Assembly (NCBI GenBank): GCA_017561155.1
Contig: JAFZDP010000043.1
Coordinates: 1-52,457, forward strand
Length of the DNA stretch: 52,457 nt
Direction: 5' to 3'
From: Bacteroidales bacterium
Lineage (GTDB): Bacteria > Bacteroidota > Bacteroidia > Bacteroidales > P3
The first letter of the stretch is position 1; every line of letters starts with the position of its first letter. Below, one piece after another: positions 14,062-22,473 of this stretch. Under the pieces are notes generated by a model that worked only from the letters and a program-made list of their open reading frames with translations, was not told where the DNA came from and did no database searches. A program made the translations under genes and the position numbers.

Positions 14062-15116
14062 ATGTCGGACAACGAAATAAATTATAAAGAAGAATTATTT
14101 ATTACAGAATTAAAAGATATTGTCAATTCGACAAGGCAATTGGTATATTCTGCAATAAATTATGCACAAGTGAGACAAAACTGGTTGATTGGTCAGAAAA
14201 TTGTAGTGCAAGAACAAAAAGGTAAAACACGTGCCGAATATGGGAAACAAATCATCAAAGAGGCTTCACTGGCATTAACGGAAGAATTTGGACGTGGATT
14301 TTTGTAACGAATCTTAAAAATTTTCGTCAATTCTATTTAATGTTTCGCAATTTGACAATTAGTCAGGCAGTGTCTGACCAATTACCATTGCTAAGCTGGA
14401 GTCATTACGAACGACTGATACGTGTTGCTGATCCCGTAGCACGAGAATGGTATATGAAAGAAGCCTCGGAACAAATGTGGTCGTATCGTACCTTGGATAG
14501 AAATATATCTACAATGTATTACCGAAGAATGTTGGCTTCGCAAGACAAAGAGATTGTAAAACAAGAGATGCAAGATAGAACTAATGATTACAACAAAAAC
14601 AAATTGGAGTTTATAAAAAATCCTTCGGTACTTGAATTTTTAGATTTACCTAGCAACAAAGGTTATACCGAAACGGTATTAGAGCAGGCTATAATAGACC
14701 AGCTGCAAAATTTCCTTCTCGAATTGGGTAAGGGGTATGCTTTTGTTGCCCGACAACAACATATTCGTACTGATATGGGTGATTTTTATATAGATCTTGT
14801 ATTTTACAACTATATTCTCAAATGTTTTATGCTTGTCGATTTGAAAACAGAACAAATTAGTCATCAAGATGTGGGACAGATGGATATGTACATAAGAATG
14901 TATGATGAGTTGAAACGAACAGATGGTGATAATCCTACTATTGGCTTAATCCTTTGTTCTCAAACAAGTGAAGATATGGCTCGCTATTCGATGCTTAAAG
15001 ACAATGATAGGCTGTTTCAAGCTAAATACCTGACTTTTCTGCCCACAAAAGAAGAATTGACAAATGAAATAGAACGCCAGAAAATAATTTTCAGATTGCA
15101 ACAAAATACAGATTGA
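14062..15116 (+). pseudogene. DUF1016/YhcG-like PD-(D/E)XK nuclease, frameshifted
   Basis: The first part (14062-14307) ends GRGFL and stops. From about 14297 the reading continues one frame over as VTNLKNFRQFYLMFRNLTIS and runs to 15116. The join lies in TTTTT at 14298-14302; one missing base would give GFSVTNLKNF, the usual family sequence. The N-terminal DUF1016_N part has RQNWLIGQKIV and AEYGKQIIKEASLAL; the C-terminal nuclease part has YAFVARQQHI, GDFYIDLVFYN and FMLVDLKTEQ, so the active-site D-x-D/E-x-K pattern is kept. The family is linked to recombination and restriction systems. It is either broken or a sequencing error; no pausing signal that would suggest programmed frameshifting is seen. 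Confidence 0.8.
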
Positions 15117-15185
15117 CAGTGGAGGGCAATAGACATCTCTTTGTCCGAAACAAGACTACGAGTCCACAAGACAACAACTATATTG

Positions 15186-15211
15186 TAGGGGTGTATACCA
15201 TACGTTCCTAC
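15186..15211. repeat. Degenerate copy of the GGGCGTATGGCATACGCCC palindrome
   Basis: GTAGGGGTGTAT-ACC-ATACGTTCCTAC; the stem has mismatches. It is preceded by AGACTACGAGTCCACAAGAC words like the other copies. Confidence 0.5.
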
Positions 15212-15229
15212 AATTTTTTTACTATCATT

Positions 15230-15260
15230 GATATATTTTTATTGTAGATTTATTCTATTA
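15230..15260 (+). promoter_or_regulatory. Weak GATATATT-N15-TTCTATT promoter-like element (copy E)
   Basis: The left block is exact (15230-15237) and the spacer is 15, but the right block is TTCTATT rather than CTCTATA. It lies 190 bases upstream of the Fic gene. The space between holds repeat R2 and a small hairpin, no gene. Confidence 0.3.
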
Positions 15261-15332
15261 TTAGGTGTTATATAATAATTGAAAGTTGCTTAGAAAGGTA
15301 TAGAGGATATAGAGAGTGGTTTATCTACGTTC

Positions 15333-15373
15333 ATGGAATGTGGAATTTTTAGAAGTTGCACAATATATTAGCG
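15333..15373. repeat. Dispersed repeat copy R2
   Basis: It contains GTGGAATTTTTAGAAGTTGC followed by ACAATATATTAGCG, the latter also present at 31422. It is in the opposite orientation to R1 and R4. Confidence 0.6.
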
Positions 15374-15402
15374 GTGTAGTTCGTTAATAAGTTGCTTGAA
15401 AT

Positions 15403-15419
15403 GGTGGTAAGATACCACC
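15403..15419. promoter_or_regulatory. Small hairpin before the Fic gene
   Basis: GGTGGTA-AGA-TACCACC, with a further half-site TGGTATTT at ~15428. It may be an operator or a 5' RNA hairpin 30 bases before the ATG. Confidence 0.4.
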
Positions 15420-15448
15420 AAAGATAGTGGTATTTAATAAATAGTTTT

Positions 15449-16513
15449 ATGAAAGATATTGAAGTAGTATATAATGAATGGTTGTCGCTTTTTCCTCTAA
15501 ATGAGCGAAAACGTGCTCAACTTGCTGGAAAGTTCACGATAGAATATAATTACAACTCCAATCATATAGAGGGAAACACGCTTACATACGGGCAAACAGA
15601 GCTTTTGCTACTCTTTGGCAAGGTAAGTGGCGAAGCCGATATGAAGGATTTTGAGGAGATGAAAGCAAGTAATGTAGGGTTGAAGATGATGACCGAAGAA
15701 GTAAAAGAAAAACATCCTCTTACCGAGACATTTATACGTCAGCTGCATAAAACTCTTTTGCGTGAAGATTATACCGTATATACCACTTTGCCGGGAGGTG
15801 TGCAATCTTCATACATAGTTCATGCCGGCAGATATAAAACACGTCCGAATAGTGTTATTACTCGTTACGGCAATCGTTTCGAATATGCCTCACCCGAAGA
15901 AACGCCGGCATTGATGCACGACTTGGTTAAGTGGTACAATGATGCTGAAAGTAGTGGTAGCTATACCGTTGTGGAGTTGGCTTCGTTGTTTCACTATAGG
16001 TATATACGTATTCATCCGTTCGAAGATGGCAACGGACGTATTGCCAGACTGATGGTAAACTATATCCTTTCGCGCCATGGTTGGCCGATGATAGTGGTGC
16101 GTAGCCGCAACAAGCAGTCTTATTTAAATGCATTGCATCAATCTGATCTGGTGGTAGGACCTATACCTTCCGATGGTGCAAAAGCCTCGCTGAGAGAGAT
16201 ACGTCATTTTCATACATATTTTACCAATCTCATAAAGACAGAAATGCAGGCCGATATTGATTTTATAACTAAATCCGGAGAAAATATTTGGTGGTACGAC
16301 GGGCAGATTGTTACTTTTAGAAGTCCCAATACCTCGAAAATATTATTTACCTTGCAAGAAAATCCAGCCATTACATACGATGAGTTGACAAAAGCTATAG
16401 GTATCAACACTTCGGCTATACAAAAACAAATCAATAATTTGGTAAAAAAAGGATATATCCAACGGAGAGATTCGGATAGGCAATGGCATGTATTGATAAC
16501 CTCGACAATTTAG
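15449..16513 (+). CDS. Fic-family AMPylase with built-in inhibitory helix and C-terminal winged helix
   Basis: The 354-residue protein has the Fic active-site loop HPFEDGNGRIAR at 189-200 (catalytic His189; GNGR binds phosphates). Near the N-terminus SNHIEGN (37-43) matches the inhibitory (S/T)xxxE(G/N) motif that blocks ATP in class II Fic proteins, so the enzyme should be self-inhibited. The C-terminal ~70 residues (ITYDELTKAIGINTSAIQKQ) look like a winged helix, a common layout for chromosomal Fic proteins that may bind DNA or partners. It modifies proteins, usually by AMP transfer; the target is unknown. It stands alone, followed by a good terminator. Confidence 0.9.
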   Translation: MKDIEVVYNEWLSLFPLNERKRAQLAGKFTIEYNYNSNHIEGNTLTYGQTELLLLFGKVSGEADMKDFEEMKASNVGLKMMTEEVKEKHPLTETFIRQLHKTLLREDYTVYTTLPGGVQSSYIVHAGRYKTRPNSVITRYGNRFEYASPEETPALMHDLVKWYNDAESSGSYTVVELASLFHYRYIRIHPFEDGNGRIARLMVNYILSRHGWPMIVVRSRNKQSYLNALHQSDLVVGPIPSDGAKASLREIRHFHTYFTNLIKTEMQADIDFITKSGENIWWYDGQIVTFRSPNTSKILFTLQENPAITYDELTKAIGINTSAIQKQINNLVKKGYIQRRDSDRQWHVLITSTI

Positions 16514-16565
16514 ATGATTTCTAAATGGAAAGGGAAGGTATAGAGAGGAGTTTTTTTGCTTTCAA

Positions 16566-16590
16566 AGAATGTGGAATTTTTAGAAGTCTT
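16566..16590. repeat. Dispersed repeat copy R3 (short)
   Basis: It contains AATGTGGAATTTTTAGAAGT, as in R2. Confidence 0.55.
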
Positions 16591-16603
16591 AGTAAGCTTC
16601 AGA

Positions 16604-16637
16604 AAAAAGCGAAACATTTTATGTTTCGCTTTTTTTT
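16604..16637 (+). terminator. Rho-independent terminator of the Fic gene
   Basis: AAAAAGCGAAACAT-TTT-ATGTTTCGCTTTTT, a perfect 14-bp stem followed by T. Confidence 0.85.
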
Positions 16638-16697
16638 TGTTTATAGATGCTTTTTAGAAGTTTTCATATAGGCAGAAAAATATTTTTTTACAGTAAT

Positions 16698-16727
16698 GAT
16701 ATATTAGCCCTAATTAAATACTCTATA
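16698..16727 (+). promoter_or_regulatory. GATATATT-N15-CTCTATA promoter-like element (copy B)
   Basis: GATATATT at 16698-16705, 15 bases, CTCTATA at 16721-16727. The gene start is 49 bases further. Confidence 0.6.
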
Positions 16728-16756
16728 CAGATGTAGTAAAACAGAGTTTAATTAGG
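16709..16756 (+). repeat. Long dyad overlapping promoter-like element B
   Basis: CCTAATTAAATACTCT (16709-16724) pairs with AGAGTTTAATTAGG (16743-16756), 14 bp with a 2-base bulge. The position relative to element B is the same as in copy A, but the outer arm sequence is unrelated, so the pairing itself is conserved. Confidence 0.65.
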
Positions 16757-16776
16757 TCTAAAAAATTATATGAATT

Positions 16777-18564
16777 ATGAATACAACTTTAGAAATAGGT
16801 CAACAAGTTTACGATTTTGAAGTAGAGAAGTTTATAGAATCTTCGGACTACAATAATACAGAAAGCTATTTGGTATTCAATAAGGATGGTAATAAAGGAA
16901 TATTGAAATTATATAAAAATAATAATGATAACGAGATTCCTTTTGAAAAACAGGTGTGTAGCATGATTGAAGAAGGAATGCCGCTGCCACAATTGCTTGA
17001 TAGTGGAATAATATCAATTAATAAGAAAAAATATCACTATACAATTGTAGAATACATCAATGGAAAATGGTTGTATGAATTTATTATGAGAGAAAAATAT
17101 AATACATGGGAAGAAGCTGTAGTCATAATAGTAGAAGTATTGAAAGCATTAAAACATTTGCACTCGATAGGTGATGGCATAATTTACAACAATATTAATA
17201 CCACTACCATTGAAATACAAGAGCAGAATGAAAGTACTAAAGTGTATCTGACAAATACCGAATATTTGTCTCACCGTATTAATGGCAAAACACCCTTTGA
17301 TGTAAATAAACTAAATAATTGGTTTCGTGCTCCCGAAACCTTTAAAGGTATGTATGATGAACAGACGGATATATTCTCGGTAGGAGCATTGTTATATACT
17401 ATGATAGAGGGAAAAGAGCCGTGGAATATTGATAAATTGTACTTTTGTAGAAGGATAAGCAAACCTGAATTAAAACGTCTACGCATGGAGAAGAACGATG
17501 TCGTAAAAGATATGCAACTATCCGAAGCACAGAAAAAAATACTGAATAAAATGTTGGCATTGGACTACGACAACAGATATAAAAATGTAGATGAAGTACT
17601 GAATGATATACAGAACGGCTGTGTTATGACGAAAGAAAATAAGCCTTCAAAAACAACAAAAGAAAAAAAGAAAAAAAATAGCAAATCCGACGAAAAACAT
17701 AATGAGAATGTAAAAACAGAGGTGAAGCATAAGGGGCGAGGATTTGACGATGTGGCAGGACTAAACGATGTGAAACAGATGCTGTACAAAAATATTATGT
17801 TTGTAATGCAAAACAAGGAAAAGGCAATAAAATACAAACTCAAACTTCCCAATGGGGTATTGTTTTATGGGCCTCCGGGTTGTGGAAAAACATTTATGGC
17901 TGAGAAGTTTGCCGAAGAATCTAAACTGAATTTTATAATGATAAAAGGGTCGGACATAGGAAGTATGTATATACATGGCACACAAGGGAAAATAGCCGAA
18001 GTGTTTGAAAAAGCAGCCGAGAATGCTCCAACTGTTATATGTTTTGATGAATTAGAGGGTATGGTTCCCGATAGATCTAAAATGATTAGCGAGCATTATG
18101 GAAATGAGGTAAACGAGTTTCTGAGTCAACTTAACAACTGCTCCGAACGAGGTATTTTTGTAATAGGAACAACAAATCGTCCGGAAAAGATAGATCCTGC
18201 AATTCTACGTACCGGTCGTATAGATAAAATGATTTACATTCCTTTGCCGGACATGGAAGCACGCAAAGAACTTTTTAAAATACATTTGAAAGGACGCTAC
18301 TACAACGATAGCATTGACTTTGATGAGTTGGCAACAAAAAGTGAAGGCTATGTGGCAAGCGACATTTGCTACATGGTGAATAGCGCAGCATTAGAAGCAG
18401 CAATAGCAGATGTGCCTATTTCGCAAGACTTAATGCTAAAAAATATAAGAGAGACACGCTACTCGTTATCGAATGACGAAATAGCTAATTATGAATGTAT
18501 GCAGAAAAAAATTGAACAGAAAAATTATAGAAACGAACGTCGCAGGATAGGATTTATAAAATAA
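16777..18564 (+). CDS. Pseudokinase fused to a Cdc48/FtsH-type AAA+ ATPase
   Basis: In this 595-residue protein, residues ~1-280 follow the protein-kinase fold: a beta-3 Lys in GILKLY (Lys44), APE at 185-187 and DIFSVGALLYTMIEGKEPW at 198-216. The catalytic loop HRDxxxxN is replaced by YNNINTTT (137-144) and DFG by LTNTE, so phosphotransfer is not expected. A Lys-rich linker (284-320) leads to an AAA+ module: Walker A GPPGCGKT 365-372, Walker B ICFDE 421-425, sensor 1 TTNRP, and an arginine-finger region LRTGRID at 477-483. I infer that the pseudokinase is a sensor or adaptor and the AAA+ part a remodelling motor. The gene at 4054 carries a relative of the N-lobe. It is followed 24 bases later by a YbjN-like gene. 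Very likely cytoplasmic. Confidence 0.85.
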   Translation: MNTTLEIGQQVYDFEVEKFIESSDYNNTESYLVFNKDGNKGILKLYKNNNDNEIPFEKQVCSMIEEGMPLPQLLDSGIISINKKKYHYTIVEYINGKWLYEFIMREKYNTWEEAVVIIVEVLKALKHLHSIGDGIIYNNINTTTIEIQEQNESTKVYLTNTEYLSHRINGKTPFDVNKLNNWFRAPETFKGMYDEQTDIFSVGALLYTMIEGKEPWNIDKLYFCRRISKPELKRLRMEKNDVVKDMQLSEAQKKILNKMLALDYDNRYKNVDEVLNDIQNGCVMTKENKPSKTTKEKKKKNSKSDEKHNENVKTEVKHKGRGFDDVAGLNDVKQMLYKNIMFVMQNKEKAIKYKLKLPNGVLFYGPPGCGKTFMAEKFAEESKLNFIMIKGSDIGSMYIHGTQGKIAEVFEKAAENAPTVICFDELEGMVPDRSKMISEHYGNEVNEFLSQLNNCSERGIFVIGTTNRPEKIDPAILRTGRIDKMIYIPLPDMEARKELFKIHLKGRYYNDSIDFDELATKSEGYVASDICYMVNSAALEAAIADVPISQDLMLKNIRETRYSLSNDEIANYECMQKKIEQKNYRNERRRIGFIK

Positions 18565-18588
18565 GTACAAATTTAAATATATAATGAT

Positions 18589-18969
18589 ATGAAAATGATA
18601 GACAAAGTAATGGAAGTGTTGCAAAAACAAGGGCTTTTGCCACAAAGAGAAGAATTTGGTATTATATTTAAGTATCAAATGCTAAACTTTCTTTATTTAT
18701 TCGAAGAAAATGACGAAAACTATTTTAGCATGTATATGCCTTATATCTTTGAAGTAGACGACGAAAACATTGATGATGTTTTAAAAGCGATAAATATCGT
18801 CAATAACGAAATGAAAGTTCTTAAGCTTGTAGTAAATGATGATAATGTTTGGTGTTGTTTTGAAGAAAAACTGACTGAAAATACAGATTTAGAAGAAATT
18901 GTTTCTTATGCAGTGGTTTCATTATTTCAAGCTAAAATAAACTTTTTTAAGCGGTTGAAAGAAGTTTAG
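18589..18969 (+). CDS. YbjN-like/secretion-chaperone-like small protein
   Basis: The 126-residue acidic protein has the pattern of YbjN/T3SS-chaperone-like folds: an N-terminal helix (KMIDKVMEVLQKQGLLPQ), strands FGIIFKYQM and FSMYMPYIFEV, a helix DDVLKAINIVNNEM, strands LKLVVNDDNVWCCFE and a last helix. The likely role is a chaperone or adaptor for a partner, perhaps the pseudokinase/AAA+ protein with which it seems co-transcribed. The family match is by eye only. Confidence 0.55.
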   Translation: MKMIDKVMEVLQKQGLLPQREEFGIIFKYQMLNFLYLFEENDENYFSMYMPYIFEVDDENIDDVLKAINIVNNEMKVLKLVVNDDNVWCCFEEKLTENTDLEEIVSYAVVSLFQAKINFFKRLKEV

Positions 18970-19120
18970 GCAACTTCTAAAATTCCACATTCTATGAAGA
19001 AGTAGAACGGATTATAGAAAGAAATTTGCGTGCTTTATGTTTTTTCTTGCTATATTTTTACTTCTTTTCAATAGAGTAGCCCACTACACTCACTCAAAAG
19101 AAATGTATTGCAGAGAAAAT
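18969..19120. repeat. Dispersed degenerate repeat copy R4, long form
   Basis: It starts GGCAACTTCTAAAATTCCAC directly at the stop of the YbjN-like gene and parallels R1 (11954) for more than 100 bases with gaps. Confidence 0.6.
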
Positions 19121-19199
19121 TTATAGAAGGTTATTTCTGAATTTTTTCTTCGGAAATTACCTTCTGTTTTTACTCATTGATAGGTATGATAGCAACGAT

Positions 19200-20876
19200 A
19201 TGTCACAGGTATTTGATTTTGAAATAAGAATAAATAAGAAGAAAACAAACCAAAATGATAGGATAGGAAAAATAATAAGAAATATATTTTTGAAGTTTGT
19301 TGGAATGACAAAATTGAAGAAGAAATATATTGACAATGGTGATTTCGGTATCGGTGAGGATATAAACACTAAATCGGTGAATGACAAGAGCAAAATCCCG
19401 GATGTTGCTCACGATCGTAAGGCATTAAGATATTTGTTGCAAACAATGATTGTGGATCTGCAAAGTCGCAACATAACGCCTCAAAATTGGATGCAACACT
19501 ATACGACTATGCCCAAATTTGAGTATATGTACGATTCTGAATTAAAGGAGTGTGTAATGTATGTTGTATGCTATAATGAAGAGAGATATGAAATGCATAT
19601 GAAGGTTGAAAATACTCATTGGAAAACAAAGGAATGTCTAATAGCTGAGAGTAATAAACTATACGAAGTTCTTGAGCGGCTCAATGATAGAAATCTCGTT
19701 GACAAATTGTATAATTGGATTTATCTATTGGAAGAGGGCGTGGTTGAGGAGCGAGTTGTTATTCCCAAAGGTATCACACGCATTGCACCAATGATGTTGG
19801 ATTCCAATGATCGTACTTGGAGAAAGAAGAAAAACAAGAATATTCCCGAAGGGTTCCCGCTATATCAATATGGTCGCATAGGAACACTTGTCATACCTGC
19901 CTCAATAGAGATTCCTCACGATGATAGATACAGCCCATTTGCATCATACAAACAGCGTGCGTTTGTATGGAATCACCCTACGGAGTGGCAGAAAATACAT
20001 ATCCGCAATATTGAGAATCATTCACCGCACCTTTTGGTAGAAGACGGCGTGCTCTACTCTGCTGATAAGAGCCGATTGATCTATTGTTTTGAGGAGAAGC
20101 GTTCATTTGTTGTCTCACAGTCGGTAACAACCATTGAACCATACGCCTTCTGTCTGCAAAAAGGACTCAAAGAGGTGGTACTGCACGATGGTATTACAAC
20201 CATTGGCAATGCCGCATTTATGGCGTGCAGTACTTTAGAAGAAGTGGTTATCCCAAAACAGATAAAGAAAATACCAGATGATTGCTTTGATGGATGCACT
20301 TCGCTTTGCGAGGTTACCTTGCCTGATGGATTAGAGGGTATCGAAAATTGTGCATTCCGTCAGTGTAAGGCGTTAAAAGCGATTCAACTGCCCGCTGGTT
20401 TAAAATATGTTCGTGGGTTTGAAGGATGTAGCGAATTAAGAGAGATAGAGATTCCTGCTGGTATTGAGAAAATAGAAAGTTTTGGTTTTATGTTTTGCGA
20501 TTCATTACGTAAGGTAGTACTCCACAAAGGCGTCAAGCGTATTGATGGCTATGCTTTTCGCTATTGCGATAATCTTAAAGAGATAAATTTCCCTGAGGGT
20601 CTGGAATATATTGGAGACAGAGCGTTTTATCCTGCATCGTTGAACCGGGTTTCATTTCCTGCATCTTTACAGGAGATAGGTAGTGAGGCATTCTATCACA
20701 ATGGCAAACTACACTTTGTCGAGTTCAAATCAAATGTTGAGAAGATTGGTAAAGCGGCATTTGCATGCTGTCCGCTCTTGTTTAAGAAATTCATCAGTAA
20801 ACCTAGTGATATGGAGATAAAAGATGATGTATTTATTCAGGATACAACTTTTGACAAGTTTTGTTTTTGGGATTAA
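19200..20876 (+). CDS. BspA-type leucine-rich repeat protein (LRR_5), cytoplasmic
   Basis: In this 558-residue protein, from ~residue 300 there are about eight repeats of the LRR_5 type, such as LEEVVIPKQIKKIPDDCFDG, LCEVTLPDGLEGIENCAFRQ and LKEINFPEGLEYIGDRAFYP. There is no signal peptide or membrane helix, unlike surface BspA proteins, so it probably stays in the cytoplasm. The first ~200 residues are basic and helical, with no recognised domain. LRR proteins bind other proteins; here it may recognise a partner of the pseudokinase/AAA+ system. No promoter-like element was found directly before it, so it may be read from 16777. Confidence 0.85.
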   Translation: MSQVFDFEIRINKKKTNQNDRIGKIIRNIFLKFVGMTKLKKKYIDNGDFGIGEDINTKSVNDKSKIPDVAHDRKALRYLLQTMIVDLQSRNITPQNWMQHYTTMPKFEYMYDSELKECVMYVVCYNEERYEMHMKVENTHWKTKECLIAESNKLYEVLERLNDRNLVDKLYNWIYLLEEGVVEERVVIPKGITRIAPMMLDSNDRTWRKKKNKNIPEGFPLYQYGRIGTLVIPASIEIPHDDRYSPFASYKQRAFVWNHPTEWQKIHIRNIENHSPHLLVEDGVLYSADKSRLIYCFEEKRSFVVSQSVTTIEPYAFCLQKGLKEVVLHDGITTIGNAAFMACSTLEEVVIPKQIKKIPDDCFDGCTSLCEVTLPDGLEGIENCAFRQCKALKAIQLPAGLKYVRGFEGCSELREIEIPAGIEKIESFGFMFCDSLRKVVLHKGVKRIDGYAFRYCDNLKEINFPEGLEYIGDRAFYPASLNRVSFPASLQEIGSEAFYHNGKLHFVEFKSNVEKIGKAAFACCPLLFKKFISKPSDMEIKDDVFIQDTTFDKFCFWD

Positions 20877-20916
20877 GAAGATTGAAATATTTTCTAAAAA
20901 AAAGTTCCTTACAAAA

Positions 20917-20946
20917 GATAGATTTGGGTGATTTGAGTACTCTATA
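20917..20946 (+). promoter_or_regulatory. GATAGATT-N15-CTCTATA promoter-like element (copy D)
   Basis: GATAGATT (one change) at 20917-20924, 15 bases, CTCTATA at 20940-20946. It lies 28 bases before the ATG of the YkvA-like gene. Confidence 0.55.
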
Positions 20947-20974
20947 GTACACAAACAATAAAAAATAAACAAAT

Positions 20975-21397
20975 ATGTTGATTATAATTTCGATTTTGAT
21001 TCTTGCATGTGTTATGAAAGGCAAAGATGCAGGTAGGTTATTAGGACGATTGAAAGCTGTGGATTGGCATAGCGAAGTGTCTAAATTACGCCCTTACGCC
21101 ATAAAGGTTGGTAGGGCGTCGATGAGACCGATATTGCAGTCGTATTATGTGTTGAGTAGTAGTGATACTCCTTTGTTGGATAAAGTGCTTATTTACGCTG
21201 CAATTGTGTATACAGTATCTCCGGTAAGTTTGTTGCCGGCTACGGTGTATAAGCTGTTGGGAATATTGGACGAAGGTATTGCAATGCTTTTTGTGTATAA
21301 AAGAATAAAGAGCAGGATTACACCTGAGATAAATGTTCGAGTGGAAGATACTCTCAACGATTGGTTTGGGGTAGAATATGAAATGGTGGAAGATTAA
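20975..21397 (+). CDS. YkvA-like (DUF1232) protein with N-terminal membrane helix, copy 2
   Basis: The 140-residue protein has a hydrophobic helix at the N-terminus (MLIIISILILACVM), then the DUF1232 core (DTPLLDKVLIYAAIVYTVSP, LLGILDEGIAMLFVYKRIKS, RITPEINVRVEDTLNDWFG). It is closely related to the gene at 7502, which lacks the membrane helix and has a longer tail. It is the first gene of a probable three-gene operon (with 21416 and 22474) behind element D. Confidence 0.78.
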   Translation: MLIIISILILACVMKGKDAGRLLGRLKAVDWHSEVSKLRPYAIKVGRASMRPILQSYYVLSSSDTPLLDKVLIYAAIVYTVSPVSLLPATVYKLLGILDEGIAMLFVYKRIKSRITPEINVRVEDTLNDWFGVEYEMVED

Positions 21398-21415
21398 TTT
21401 AAAATACATTATACG

Positions 21416-22438
21416 ATGAAGAAAACAATAATATGCTTTGTAATGGGAGCGATGATGAGTTGCAATGAATCTGCAACGAAAGCTGAAGCCGTGGTTGCGG
21501 ATAAGCAAACAACCATAGAAGATATAATGGCTGTGAATGTGGAAGACTATTTCTGCCACTATATGGAAGATATAGACCTCCCCGGAGATTTTCCTATCCC
21601 CGATGCGGTGGATATATATAATACTTCGGTGATAGTGCAGAGTTTGTATTCGCTAGATGATTTGTGGAGGGTATTCGAAAACAACAAAGATGCTATAAAA
21701 ACTCTTGAAAAAATCGATTTGTCGGTTATAAAGGATAAGGATTTCAGGTGTTTGGCACAAGAATCTATAGATAAGTATAAATATTTTTTCGAACATTTTG
21801 ATGCAACAGATGATGATGCTAATCAGGCTTTGTGGCATGACTTTAGAAGAAGTCTTAGGATATTTGATAGCACGTTGATTACAAAACATCATGTTTCGAC
21901 ATATGTAAACCTTGGAGAAGATGAGTATTGGCAAGTCTTGGATTTTAGTGAACAACAAAAAGAAGTTGCTGAACGTTTGGGAAACAACCCAGCCGAAGAT
22001 ATAAAGCATGCAATGTTGGACGACATACTGCTAATGGAAAACTTTGAAAAAAAATGTGCTTATACGTATGCTTATATTGCACATTTAGGTTTCTACGATG
22101 CTTCTGATGAAAAACTTAAAGACGTGTTATACAATTTGCTTACCGATGGTCGCTATTCGCATCATTTGTTCTTTTTGTGGAGGGTGTGGCGTGCTACTGT
22201 TCAGCATTATTATGGTGCGTCGAAGATGTCGGACATTGCCAATGGTATTTACAATAGAATGCGATTGGAGGTGGCTAAAAATACATTAACCTACTTGAAA
22301 AAGAATCCTACCGATAAAGTGGCAATAAATCAATATTTGATGACTGCCTATCACAAAAATGTAGCAAGAATAGGCGATTATCCTTATGGAAACCAATCGG
22401 TAATAGATGTATATATTCTTGGATTGGCAGGTAAATAG
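21416..22438 (+). CDS. Unknown lipoprotein
   Basis: The 340-residue protein has a short signal peptide with a lipobox-like end (MGAMMSC, Cys16), so it should be lipid-anchored in the envelope. The mature part is largely helical and acidic, with no recognised domain (segments such as LGNNPAEDIKHAMLDDILLM, LFFLWRVWRATVQHYYG). It lies between the YkvA-like and WG-repeat genes, 18 and 35 bases away, suggesting a joint envelope function. Confidence 0.7.
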   Translation: MKKTIICFVMGAMMSCNESATKAEAVVADKQTTIEDIMAVNVEDYFCHYMEDIDLPGDFPIPDAVDIYNTSVIVQSLYSLDDLWRVFENNKDAIKTLEKIDLSVIKDKDFRCLAQESIDKYKYFFEHFDATDDDANQALWHDFRRSLRIFDSTLITKHHVSTYVNLGEDEYWQVLDFSEQQKEVAERLGNNPAEDIKHAMLDDILLMENFEKKCAYTYAYIAHLGFYDASDEKLKDVLYNLLTDGRYSHHLFFLWRVWRATVQHYYGASKMSDIANGIYNRMRLEVAKNTLTYLKKNPTDKVAINQYLMTAYHKNVARIGDYPYGNQSVIDVYILGLAGK

Positions 22439-22473
22439 TTTTGGAAACAAATAATTATTAATAATGTACAGAT

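Noticed and set aside
14280-14345. Programmed frameshifting in the DUF1016 gene
   Set aside because: No slippery heptamer followed by a stimulatory stem was seen, and the family is not known to need one; mutation or read error is simpler.
16777-17620. Active Ser/Thr kinase domain
   Set aside because: The catalytic Asp (HRD) and the DFG Asp are replaced, so I call it a pseudokinase.
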